Shown here: piece after piece, positions 43,987 to 51,671 of the stretch
Numbering within the stretch: the first letter of the stretch is position 1
Layout of the letters: the number at the start of each line of letters is the position of its first letter
From: Paludibacteraceae bacterium
Lineage (GTDB): Bacteria; Bacteroidota; Bacteroidia; Bacteroidales; Paludibacteraceae
Length of the DNA stretch: 64,000 nucleotides
NCBI GenBank assembly: GCA_024401645.1
Contig: JAKSKR010000004.1
Coordinates: 53,863 to 117,862 of the forward strand
Direction of reading: 5' to 3'
Notes under the pieces: generated by a model
Database searches by the model: none
What the model was told of the DNA's origin: nothing
The model's input: the letters and a program-made list of their open reading frames with translations, nothing else
Position numbers and translations under genes: made by a program

Positions 43987-46146
43987 ATGGTTTTAAAAGA
44001 ATTGACAATAAGAAATTTCCGTAGTTATTATGGAAATGATAACCGTTTTGAATTTAATCCAGAGGGTCTCACGCTTATCATAGGTGATAATGGTGACGGA
44101 AAGACAACTTTCTTCGAAGCACTTGAGTGGCTGTTTGACACAACAGGTCTTCGTGAGAAAGACGAAATCAACAATGTTTCTGAGATGCTTAAGTCGCAGA
44201 TGGTTGTTGGTGACGTTGATGAAGTTCGTGTAACAATCAAGTTTGAGCATGACGGCGAAAAGGAACTTACAAAGGCTTTCTCTTTCAGAAAGACAGATGT
44301 AAACAGAGTGGAAATTGTAAATCATGAGTTTTATGGTTTCCGCTTTGATGGTGTAGAACGCGAACAAGTCGATGGTCGTCAAATACTCAACTCTTGCTTT
44401 GACGCTGAAATACGTCAATATAGCATGTTTAAGGGTGAGACACAACTTGACATCTTCCATGAGGACACGGAGGCACTAAAGCGCTTGCTTAAGAACTTCT
44501 CTGACATTACCCGTCTTGATAAGTTTGCAGAACTTACCTACAAACTGAAGGAGGAAGCAAGCAAGGCTCATTCCAGTGAGTTGAAGAAAGACAAAAAGAC
44601 AACCATTGAAGCTAATCGTCTCGAGGGAGAACTTGAAAAGATTGGAAGTGACATTTCTGATACTCGTCGTCAGATAAGAGATCAGGAAGAAAATTCTCGC
44701 GTTTATAAGGGTAAACTTGACAAGATGGTGGATAACCGAGAAATCAAGGAAAAACTCGATTCTATAAATGAGAGAATCAAGGATTATGAAGAGAAGGCAA
44801 GAAAAATGAGAGGCTATACAAACGTAGACTTTAATACTTCTCTCCTTGATAATCAATGGATTCTTTGCGCTTATCCTCAAATTTTCGAAGAGTTCAAGAA
44901 GAAGGTGGCTACTTTCAGTAAGGAACGTCGCAAACAACATGATGAATACCTGATTGAAAAAGGTAAGCAGCAACAGTTGGCAGCATTGGCACTTCCTGAT
45001 GGCATGACAAAACTGCCTTGGTTCGTTCCTAATGAGGAATATCTTGTGGAAATGATTGAAGAAGAGTGCTGTAAAGTGTGCGGAACAAAAGCACCGAAAG
45101 GCTCTGCTCCATACGAATTTATGGTGCAGAAATTGCAAGAGGCATTAGCACACCGCCAGAAGCAACAAAAGACCGATGACGAGGACATCTTCAAGTTCAA
45201 CTATACCGAAGAACTGCAACATCTGAGTATCAGCTATGGTGGTCCTAGGGAACGCTCCGTAGCGAATCGCAAGAAATCTATTCAGGAAGAATTGGACTTT
45301 ATCGCAGAACGCACAAAGGATATGCAGAAATGGCAGCAGGCTCTTGATGATGTTAAGGACGAAAAATCTCGTCTCCTTTCACAGCTGAATGGTGTTTCGG
45401 AAGACGACATTAACCGCTCTGCTAAAGACGTACGTGATTTCATGAATAGGCATGAAGATGCTCAACGTAGATTGGGTGAGTTGCGAATCATTCTAGAAGG
45501 ATTACGCAAGGATCAGGAAGACAAAGAGGCCGAATTGTCTTCTTTGGATACAGGCAACAAGGAGATTGCTCGCCTTGGTCGTATCCATAATGTCTTTGAC
45601 CACATCTACAAAGCATTCATTTCGGCAAGAGAGACAAATCGCAGGAATTTCATTTCTCATCTTAAAGCTCTTTCAAATCAATATTTGGCAGATCTGAGTG
45701 GCAATGATTTCCATGGTGTTATAGAAATGTTTCGTAGTCAAGAGACTGAGAGCATAGATGTAATGCTTAGAAGTGAGAATGGAACAATCGTGACAAATCC
45801 TTCAGAATCTCAGAAGACAACTATGTACATGGCTGTTCTTTTTGCGATTGCTAAGATTACTGCCGATAGGAGAGAAACGGAATACCCGCTTATCTTCGAT
45901 GCTCCAACATCTTCTTTCAGTCAGATGAAGGAACAAGAGTTTTATGAGATTATCAATAAGATAGAGAAGCAATGCATCATTGTAACGAAGGATATGTTGG
46001 AATATGATGCAACCAAGCAAAAGAGCACTATCAAGCCTTCAGCATACGCTTTGTCTTGTCCTATTTATAGGATTGAAAAAGACAGAGAGGGATTCAATGA
46101 GAATGACCTTTCTACTATCAGAGTCAGAACTTCTAAAATCAAGTAA
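43987..46146 (+). CDS. DndD-like SMC-type ATPase with zinc hook
   Basis: A 719-aa ABC/SMC-family ATPase beginning at the ATG at 43987 (MVLKELTIRNFRSYYG); an in-frame GTG at 43963 overlaps the upstream gene and its residues look unrelated. Walker A GDNGDGKTT (33-41), long coiled coils (about 175-280 and 400-550), a CxxC zinc hook CKVC (362-365), the ABC signature region NPSESQKTT, and Walker B LIFDAPTSSFS near the C-terminus. This layout matches DndD and Rad50/SbcC-type proteins. In Dnd systems DndD is the ATPase that works with DndC at modification sites. Its pairing with the DndC-like protein is the main reason for the Dnd comparison. Confidence 0.87.
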   Translation: MVLKELTIRNFRSYYGNDNRFEFNPEGLTLIIGDNGDGKTTFFEALEWLFDTTGLREKDEINNVSEMLKSQMVVGDVDEVRVTIKFEHDGEKELTKAFSFRKTDVNRVEIVNHEFYGFRFDGVEREQVDGRQILNSCFDAEIRQYSMFKGETQLDIFHEDTEALKRLLKNFSDITRLDKFAELTYKLKEEASKAHSSELKKDKKTTIEANRLEGELEKIGSDISDTRRQIRDQEENSRVYKGKLDKMVDNREIKEKLDSINERIKDYEEKARKMRGYTNVDFNTSLLDNQWILCAYPQIFEEFKKKVATFSKERRKQHDEYLIEKGKQQQLAALALPDGMTKLPWFVPNEEYLVEMIEEECCKVCGTKAPKGSAPYEFMVQKLQEALAHRQKQQKTDDEDIFKFNYTEELQHLSISYGGPRERSVANRKKSIQEELDFIAERTKDMQKWQQALDDVKDEKSRLLSQLNGVSEDDINRSAKDVRDFMNRHEDAQRRLGELRIILEGLRKDQEDKEAELSSLDTGNKEIARLGRIHNVFDHIYKAFISARETNRRNFISHLKALSNQYLADLSGNDFHGVIEMFRSQETESIDVMLRSENGTIVTNPSESQKTTMYMAVLFAIAKITADRRETEYPLIFDAPTSSFSQMKEQEFYEIINKIEKQCIIVTKDMLEYDATKQKSTIKPSAYALSCPIYRIEKDREGFNENDLSTIRVRTSKIK

Positions 46147-46148
46147 CT

Positions 46149-46724
46149 ATGGCAGAACAATTATATGATCTTTGGGGCAAAAAGAACCCAGATTTTGAAA
46201 CTCGTTTTGAACCCTTATTGCGCCAGTACTGTGATTATGGCAAAGGATATAATGAATTCACAGAGTCAAAGGCTAAGATTCTTGGTGCTGGATATGAGCT
46301 ATACATCATTGCATTCTTTATTGGTCTATATGCCGATAAGACAAAACCGCTAAATCCTGATCCGGTAAAACGCAAGGGATTAGGTCAGCCAATAATGTAT
46401 TGGGGCAATATCGAAAACAGGAAGATGCGCAAGGCTTATCCTCAGTTGCGTTTTTATATGTTTATGGCTTTGCTTGCACGAACGGATATTGACTATATCG
46501 CTTTGGACAAGGGCGAATTGCAAGTACAACGTGCTGTAGCAGACATAAAGAAGAAAATGGAGGAATACGCCAACTATGGTTTTGACTACATTCACGAAAA
46601 ACTTGAAGAGGATTCTAACTGGCTATCACGAGGTTCCTCACTTCTTGACACTTTCCTCTCTTTCACTATGGGAAAGAATGAGGAACTTGAGGACGATGAT
46701 AATGACGAACCAGACGAGATATAA
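46149..46724 (+). CDS. Hypothetical 191-aa protein ending the defence operon
   Basis: A helical protein starting 2 bp after the DndD-like stop. Conspicuous segments are GAGYELYIIAFFIGLYADKTKP and GQPIMYWGNIENRKMRKAYP; the C-terminus is strongly acidic (EELEDDDNDEPDEI). In Dnd clusters the gene after dndD is dndE, but this protein is about 80 residues longer and I see no clear ribbon-helix-helix/DndE pattern. It could be a functional replacement for DndE that binds nicked or modified DNA. Role inferred from position only. Confidence 0.7.
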   Translation: MAEQLYDLWGKKNPDFETRFEPLLRQYCDYGKGYNEFTESKAKILGAGYELYIIAFFIGLYADKTKPLNPDPVKRKGLGQPIMYWGNIENRKMRKAYPQLRFYMFMALLARTDIDYIALDKGELQVQRAVADIKKKMEEYANYGFDYIHEKLEEDSNWLSRGSSLLDTFLSFTMGKNEELEDDDNDEPDEI

Positions 46725-46797
46725 TCTAACAGAATGGTTTAAAAATCGTTGTATGGCAATAGTACATTAAAGTCTGCATTCAAAAGAGCAGAAAGTG

Positions 46798-46842
46798 GGT
46801 GCGGTTCTTCTTAATGGCGTCGATGCTGCTCTTAATCTACTC
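46798..46842 (-). pseudogene. Short relic of an ABC-transporter gene
   Basis: About 45 bp that closely match the coding strand of the ABC transporter at 48404-48448. On the minus strand it reads IKSSIDAIKKNRT, compared with IKNSIDAIKKDRT in the intact gene. The remaining sequence of 46725-46939 shows no other gene. Confidence 0.6.
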
Positions 46843-46939
46843 TGCGCCATGCGTATTTACAGACTACTGCTAACCTATCTCTGCAACTAGCGTACGCACA
46901 CTGCTGTTTGTAAGCATCCGATGAAACCTTGTGTATTAA

Positions 46940-46988
46940 AATAAAAGAATAGGCGCTAACCTTGTCGGTTAACGCCTATTCTTTTATT
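46940..46988. terminator. Bidirectional terminator between the defence operon and fic
   Basis: A 22-bp stem (46940-46961 with 46967-46988) with one mismatch and a TTGTC loop. The outer part is AATAAAAGAATAGGCG with its complement, so both strands end in T-rich tails. Confidence 0.88.
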
Positions 46989-47015
46989 AGTAATGTCTTG
47001 GTAAGTGCTCTAGTT

Positions 47016-48137
47016 TTAAATGGAGTCTGTTTCGTCTTGTTTTACAACTTCCCATCTTCCATCTCTTTTGCCACCGACACGGCGGAGAAGTCCTTTCTCC
47101 TGTAATACAACAGTTAGTGATTTCAAGGTTCTTTCCGATTTGCCTATCTTTTCTGCCATCTCTTTTTGTGTGATACTTGGGTATTCTTTCACAATGCGAA
47201 GCAATGCCAATTCTTCCAAAGTGCAATTTTTGCACTTTGATGAAGGGTAAAGTGCAGAATTTGCACTTTGAAAATCATTTGTTTCATTTTGAATTGGAGT
47301 GTCTTTCCATTCAATATGTAATTCACGATTTCGGAACACATACGTTTCACCCAACAACATGCTTCTGAAAAACCTTTCCAAATATTCTGTCGTTTCGGTA
47401 ATACCTTTTTGCAAATTATTATAATTTGCGCGAACCAGAGAATTACGGAAATACCACGAGTTTTTCGCAAAAACATCGTTCACAACATTGAATCCAAGCG
47501 TATGCAGATATTTAATCATAAATACTGCCGTTGTTCGTGTGTTTCCTTCACAAAAAGCATGAATCTGCCATAGGTTGGCACAAAAACTGACCAAATGACG
47601 AATGGCTTCGTCTATAGGTATATTGGCATATGAGAACTCTCGCTCCGCCCTCATGTCATATTCCAAAGTCTCGCTTATGGTTTCATGGCTGGCATAATAC
47701 ACTGTTTCACCATTAAGTACCCATTCTCGTTTCGTTATGTTATAATCTCTAATCTGTCCAGCATGTTTGTAAATACCTTCAAACAATCGGCGATGAATAG
47801 ATATCAGCTGTAGTGGAGTGAACGAGAATGTTTTTTCCGACAGTAGTTCCGTTATTCTTGCTGATACTTTATCAGCTTCCTCCGTTCTGTCACTCTCTAT
47901 TTCGTTTCGACCTTTAGCCGACTCATAATAGGAATCAATCAGTTTCTTGGCCTCTGCGATACCAATCTCTCCGTCAATATGTTTACGGGCAGTATCGAAC
48001 AAGAATGACGATGGGGTAAGGCCATCGACCTGTTGCAGTCCGATGGCAACTTGCCAAGTCTCTCCTCGTTCCTGTTTCAGAGGTTCGCACTGACGAATAT
48101 ATTCATCAAGTCCTTGAATCTTATTTATATCTTCCAT
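47016..48137 (-). CDS. Fic-family protein with C-terminal winged helix
   Basis: A 373-aa Fic protein, expected to transfer AMP (or a related group) to a target protein. The Fic motif is HAFCEGNTRT at residues 193-202 (consensus HxFxxGNxR; catalytic H193), preceded by the flap region YKHAGQIRDYNI. An N-terminal Fic_N-like helical domain (about 1-100) and a C-terminal winged helix (about 305-365, TQKEMAEKIGKSERTLKSLTV) complete it. I do not find the inhibitory (S/T)xxxE(G/N) helix motif. Two near-identical palindromes lie in the part encoding the linker between the Fic core and winged helix. The gene converges on the defence operon and shares its terminator. Confidence 0.9.
   Translation of the reverse strand: MEDINKIQGLDEYIRQCEPLKQERGETWQVAIGLQQVDGLTPSSFLFDTARKHIDGEIGIAEAKKLIDSYYESAKGRNEIESDRTEEADKVSARITELLSEKTFSFTPLQLISIHRRLFEGIYKHAGQIRDYNITKREWVLNGETVYYASHETISETLEYDMRAEREFSYANIPIDEAIRHLVSFCANLWQIHAFCEGNTRTTAVFMIKYLHTLGFNVVNDVFAKNSWYFRNSLVRANYNNLQKGITETTEYLERFFRSMLLGETYVFRNRELHIEWKDTPIQNETNDFQSANSALYPSSKCKNCTLEELALLRIVKEYPSITQKEMAEKIGKSERTLKSLTVVLQEKGLLRRVGGKRDGRWEVVKQDETDSI
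47218..47269. repeat. Pair of palindromes within fic
   Basis: Two copies of AAAGTGCA-N5-TGCACTTT at 47218-47238 and 47249-47269, 31 bp apart. The arms are identical; only the 5-base centres differ (ATTTT and GAATT). They encode the linker with SKCKNC. Confidence 0.85.
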
Positions 48138-48206
48138 GTCAGCTCCTGTTTTACAGCCTTCCTTATCCTTTAACCATGTTTCTATCTATAAGAATTCTTT
48201 CGTGAA

Positions 48207-50006
48207 TCACTTCTCCCCATTCACCGTTTTCGCAATCTTTTCAATGTTCAAGCTGCGGGCCGATGCATCTACAATTTCCTTGTATATGCCACCTTGCTTG
48301 TAAACCTCGTCCGGATTGCCGCCTTGCTCAACACGGCCGCTCTTCAAGGCATAAATGACGTCGCTGTCGATAATTTGAGAGATGCTGTGCGATATGATGA
48401 TGACCGTGCGGTCTTTCTTAATGGCGTCTATGCTGTTCTTAATCTGCTCGGTGGCTACGGCGTCGAGGCTCGCGGTTGGCTCGTCGAGGAAGATGATTGG
48501 CGGATTCTTCAAGAACATGCGGGCAATGGCAATGCGCTGCTGCTGGCCGCCCGATAGTAGGGTGGCCTTGCTGTTGAACTGGTCGGGTAATTCCATTACC
48601 TGCTCGTAAAGGTAGGCCTTCTTGGCCGCATCGTACACCTCTTCCATCGTTGCGTCGGGCTTTCCGTAGAGGATGTTCTCGGCAATGGTGCCGTCGAAGA
48701 TGTGGTTCTTCTGCAACACCAAGCCAATGTTCTCGCGTAGGAACTGGGTGTCGTAATCCTTCAGGTCAACACCGTCTAGCTTAATGCTACCGCAGTCGGG
48801 CTCGTAGAACTTGTCGAGTAGGTTGACAATGGTACTCTTTCCGGCACCCGACAGACCTACGAAGGCGGTAATCTTGCCACTCTGTATGTCCATGTTGATG
48901 TTGTGGAGCGCCTTTGTGCCGTTAGGGTAGGTAAAGTCAACACCCTCAATTTCAATGTGGCCCTCAATCTTTTCAGACTTGTAGGTGCCGCTTGGCTCAA
49001 TGTCTTTTTCAGAGTCGAGAATGTCGAAGAAACCCTCGGCGTAGATGAGGGCGTCGTTCATGTCGTCGAACACGCGCTGCAACTGCATGATGGGCGCAAC
49101 CACGTTACCAAATAGCATGACGTGGTACATAATCTTACCAATGGTCATGCCAGGCTCGTGCGTAAGCACTAGGTAGGCCGTGAGGATGATGATGAGAACC
49201 GTGCCTATCTGTTGCACGAATCCCTTTAAACCGAAGAAGAAGAAAACAACGCTTCTGGTCTTCATCTGGTTGTTGGTCAGCTGCTCTTGAATGTCGAGCT
49301 GTTTCTGGCTTTCTATCTTTTCGCGGTTGAACGACTTAATGACATTGATGGACTCGATAAAGTTCATGATGCCATGGCTCTTGTTCTCGCGGAAGCCACG
49401 CATCTCTTTTCGCCAACCCTTAAGCTTCTTTGCCTGTATGTAGGTAATGTAGAAATAGATAGGCAAGATGGCAAGTGCTGTGAAACCTACCTTCACGTTG
49501 GCCGAAAACATCAGTATTAGCGCAAGAATGGCACTTGTGAACATTGGCAAAAGGTCGATGAACACATTCTGCACGGTGCTTGAAAGGCTAGAAACGCCCT
49601 GGTCTATTCGGGTTTGTAGCTTGCCTGCCTCGTTGTTGTTGGCGGTGTAGAAGGCCATCTTGAACGTCAGCACCTTGTCGATGATGGCTTGTGCCAGGTC
49701 TTTCGACACCAATATGCGCATCTTTTCACCAAAGTAGCGCTGCAGGTAGGTGATGATTGCCGATAGAATTTCCTTGCCTAACAGCACAATGGAGATAAAC
49801 ACCATTATTTCTATGGCCCTGGAGCCCCATTCAACTTTCTCTATGTTTACCAAATTGTTAATTTGGTCTACCGTCCAGTCGAGCACAATGGCGTTCACCT
49901 GTGCTATCGACGAACCAATAAGTGTCATTGTCAGTGTTCCTAACACCATCCATTTGTAGGGTTTTACAAATGGAGCTACCTTCTTTGCGAGTTGAAATAT
50001 GTTCAT
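48207..50006 (-). CDS. ABC exporter (MsbA-like), fused permease-ATPase
   Basis: A 599-aa half-transporter of the type IV ABC exporter group. The membrane domain (about 15-310) has six predicted helices, starting with KPYKWMVLGTLTMTLIG. The nucleotide-binding domain (about 340-580) shows Walker A GLSGAGKST, Q-loop NIGLVLQKNHIF, signature LSGGQQQRIAIARM, Walker B IIFLDEPTASLD and the H-loop IIISHS. It works as a dimer to export a lipid, peptide or drug from the cytoplasm; the substrate is unknown. A TAAATTTG -7 box is present upstream (50032-50039). A short relic of a related gene lies at 46798. Confidence 0.93.
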   Translation of the reverse strand: MNIFQLAKKVAPFVKPYKWMVLGTLTMTLIGSSIAQVNAIVLDWTVDQINNLVNIEKVEWGSRAIEIMVFISIVLLGKEILSAIITYLQRYFGEKMRILVSKDLAQAIIDKVLTFKMAFYTANNNEAGKLQTRIDQGVSSLSSTVQNVFIDLLPMFTSAILALILMFSANVKVGFTALAILPIYFYITYIQAKKLKGWRKEMRGFRENKSHGIMNFIESINVIKSFNREKIESQKQLDIQEQLTNNQMKTRSVVFFFFGLKGFVQQIGTVLIIILTAYLVLTHEPGMTIGKIMYHVMLFGNVVAPIMQLQRVFDDMNDALIYAEGFFDILDSEKDIEPSGTYKSEKIEGHIEIEGVDFTYPNGTKALHNINMDIQSGKITAFVGLSGAGKSTIVNLLDKFYEPDCGSIKLDGVDLKDYDTQFLRENIGLVLQKNHIFDGTIAENILYGKPDATMEEVYDAAKKAYLYEQVMELPDQFNSKATLLSGGQQQRIAIARMFLKNPPIIFLDEPTASLDAVATEQIKNSIDAIKKDRTVIIISHSISQIIDSDVIYALKSGRVEQGGNPDEVYKQGGIYKEIVDASARSLNIEKIAKTVNGEK

Positions 50007-50031
50007 CTTATTGAAAAAGTGTTGTTTCTAG

Positions 50032-50039
50032 CAAATTTA
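50032..50039 (-). promoter_or_regulatory. -7 box for the ABC exporter
   Basis: On the minus strand TAAATTTG matches TAnnTTTG, 26 bp before the start codon. No good -33 element was found. Confidence 0.5.
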
Positions 50040-50172
50040 CATCTTTTTACAATGCCAATCGTTGCTAGGGGAACCTAATTGTTCTATTTTATCTACTTAT
50101 GACGTCATTTAGAAGACAGATTCCCTGTTTTCTTATTCCGCTTGCCTGAATGTAATAATTGGCATAAAATGA

Positions 50173-50210
50173 AGAAGGTGCGCCACAATTTGCATTATGA
50201 CACACCTTCT
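50173..50210 (-). terminator. Hairpin after nadC
   Basis: AGAAGGTG (50173-50180) pairs with CACCTTCT (50203-50210). The T-rich tail on the minus strand (TCATTTTA) is weak, so termination may be partial. Confidence 0.6.
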
Positions 50211-50233
50211 AAAAAAATGAATGTGTTATTTTC

Positions 50234-51091
50234 TTAGTTCACTGCCTTCAAACTCAAATCCAAACCCTTAACCGAGTGGGTGAGTGCACCTACGCTGATG
50301 TAGGTAACGCCACATTCAGCATACTGGCGTAGGGTAGCGAAGGTAATGCCGCCGCTACTTTCGGTTTCAACAGCACCGGCAATGCGGTCAACAGCAACCT
50401 TGGTCTGTGCAGGGGTAAAGTTGTCGAGCATGATGCGGTCAACGCCACCACATGCAAGTGCCTGTTCAAGCTCGTCCATGTTGCGCACCTCAATCTCAAT
50501 CTTCATGTTCTTGCCCTTTTCCTTCAGGTAAGCCTTCGCGCGGTTAATGGCATTGGCAATACCGCCCGAGAAGTCTACGTGGTTGTCCTTCAAGAGAATC
50601 ATGTCGAACAAGCCAATGCGGTGGTTTACGCCGCCACCAATCTTAACGGCCTGCTTTTCAAGAATGCGCATGCCAGGGGTGGTCTTGCGGGTGTCGAGCA
50701 CGCGGGTGTTGGTGCCTTCAAGTTCCTTTACGTACTTGTTGGTCATGGTGGCAATACCACTCATGCGCTGCATGATGTTTAGAACAAGGCGTTCGGTCTG
50801 AAGCAAACTCTGGTCCTTACCGGTTACGTAGAAGGCAATGTCGCCTGGCTTTACGTGGTCGCCGTCCTTAAGAATCTGTTCAATCTTCAATTCAGGATCG
50901 AAACGGTGGAATACGCGTTTTGCAATTTCCACACCGGCCAAAATACCTTCTTCTTTTACCAACAGTTTGCTCTTACCCATCTTGTCGGCTGGTATGCAAC
51001 AAAGGGTGGTGTGGTCGCCGTCGCCAATGTCTTCTGCAAAGGCTAGGTCTATCAACTCGTCTATTAGTTGTTCTTCTGTTTTAACTACCAT
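50234..51091 (-). CDS. nadC: Nicotinate-nucleotide pyrophosphorylase (carboxylating)
   Basis: A 285-aa quinolinate phosphoribosyltransferase that makes nicotinate mononucleotide in de novo NAD synthesis. The start is the ATG at 51091 (MVVKTEEQLIDELIDLAF); an in-frame TTG nine codons upstream is not needed. Family motifs: EDIGDGDHTT, NIMQRMSGIATMT, DTRKTTPGMRILEKQAVKIGGG (Arg/Lys substrate site), HRIGLFDMILLKDNH, and the glycine-rich ESSGGI near the C-terminus. A TATCTTTG -7 box lies at 51116-51123 on the minus strand. It is transcribed divergently from rlmH. Confidence 0.95.
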   Translation of the reverse strand: MVVKTEEQLIDELIDLAFAEDIGDGDHTTLCCIPADKMGKSKLLVKEEGILAGVEIAKRVFHRFDPELKIEQILKDGDHVKPGDIAFYVTGKDQSLLQTERLVLNIMQRMSGIATMTNKYVKELEGTNTRVLDTRKTTPGMRILEKQAVKIGGGVNHRIGLFDMILLKDNHVDFSGGIANAINRAKAYLKEKGKNMKIEIEVRNMDELEQALACGGVDRIMLDNFTPAQTKVAVDRIAGAVETESSGGITFATLRQYAECGVTYISVGALTHSVKGLDLSLKAVN

Positions 51092-51115
51092 AGTCTCTTT
51101 TTGTTTGTTTGATTT

Positions 51116-51123
51116 CAAAGATA
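51116..51123 (-). promoter_or_regulatory. -7 box for nadC
   Basis: Minus-strand TATCTTTG, a match to TAnnTTTG, 24 bp upstream of the chosen nadC ATG. It argues for the ATG at 51091 rather than the TTG at 51118, which would lie at the transcription start. Confidence 0.6.
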
Positions 51124-51137
51124 AGAATTTTTATCAA

Positions 51138-51145
51138 TACCTTTG
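51138..51145 (+). promoter_or_regulatory. -7 box for rlmH
   Basis: TACCTTTG matches TAnnTTTG, 25 bp before the rlmH ATG. A TTTG lies 26 bp upstream (51108-51111), wider than the usual spacing. Confidence 0.6.
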
Positions 51146-51170
51146 TGTAAGACATAAAAAAATAATGCAA

Positions 51171-51644
51171 ATGAAGGTTGTATTACTGACTGTAGGGAAA
51201 ACCAACGACAAAAATTTCATCAATTCCATTTCTGACTACCAGAAAAGGCTGAAGTTCTACATCCCGTTCGAGATTGTTGAATTGCCTGAATTGAAGAACA
51301 CCAAAAGCTTGTCGGAGGCACAACAGAAACAGCTTGAGGGCGACTCCATATTGGCGGCGCTCGATGCTGCCGATTCGGTGGTCTTGCTCGACGACAAGGG
51401 TACCGACTACACTTCTATGCAGTTCTCGGCTTTCATGCAAAGGTCTATGGCTTCGGGGGCTAAACGACTTGTCTTCGTGGTGGGTGGTCCTTACGGATTC
51501 TCGCAAGCGGTTTACGACAGGGCCAACAGCAAGCTCTCGCTTTCGCGAATGACCTTCTCGCACCAAATGGTGCGTCTGGTCTTCGTTGAACAGCTTTACA
51601 GGGCCATGACCATTCTTCGTGGCGAGCCTTACCACCATGAGTAG
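51171..51644 (+). CDS. rlmH: 23S rRNA pseudouridine1915 N3-methyltransferase RlmH
   Basis: A 157-aa SPOUT-class methyltransferase that modifies pseudouridine 1915 of 23S rRNA. The start at 51171 gives MKVVLLTVGKTNDKNF; the ATG at 51165 adds two residues. A longer open frame extends far upstream but crosses the nadC promoter region and nadC itself, so it is not the gene. The SPOUT knot is visible as VLLDDKGTDYTSMQFSAFM, FVVGGPYGF and LSRMTFSHQMVRLVFVEQLYRA, ending in the universal GEPYHH. Length agrees with the family (155-160). Confidence 0.95.
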   Translation: MKVVLLTVGKTNDKNFINSISDYQKRLKFYIPFEIVELPELKNTKSLSEAQQKQLEGDSILAALDAADSVVLLDDKGTDYTSMQFSAFMQRSMASGAKRLVFVVGGPYGFSQAVYDRANSKLSLSRMTFSHQMVRLVFVEQLYRAMTILRGEPYHHE

Positions 51645-51671
51645 GCCCGCTGGTTTTATATTTCTTTGCGT

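Noticed and set aside
36364..46724. Complete BREX or complete Dnd system
   Set aside because: PglZ, BrxL, DndA, DndB and a clear DndE are not found in the window, so a full standard system is not supported; it is reported as a variant.
50838..51164. N-terminal extension of rlmH giving 268 codons
   Set aside because: It runs through nadC and both promoter boxes on the opposite strand. RlmH proteins begin at MK(V/T)xLxxVGK and are about 157 aa.
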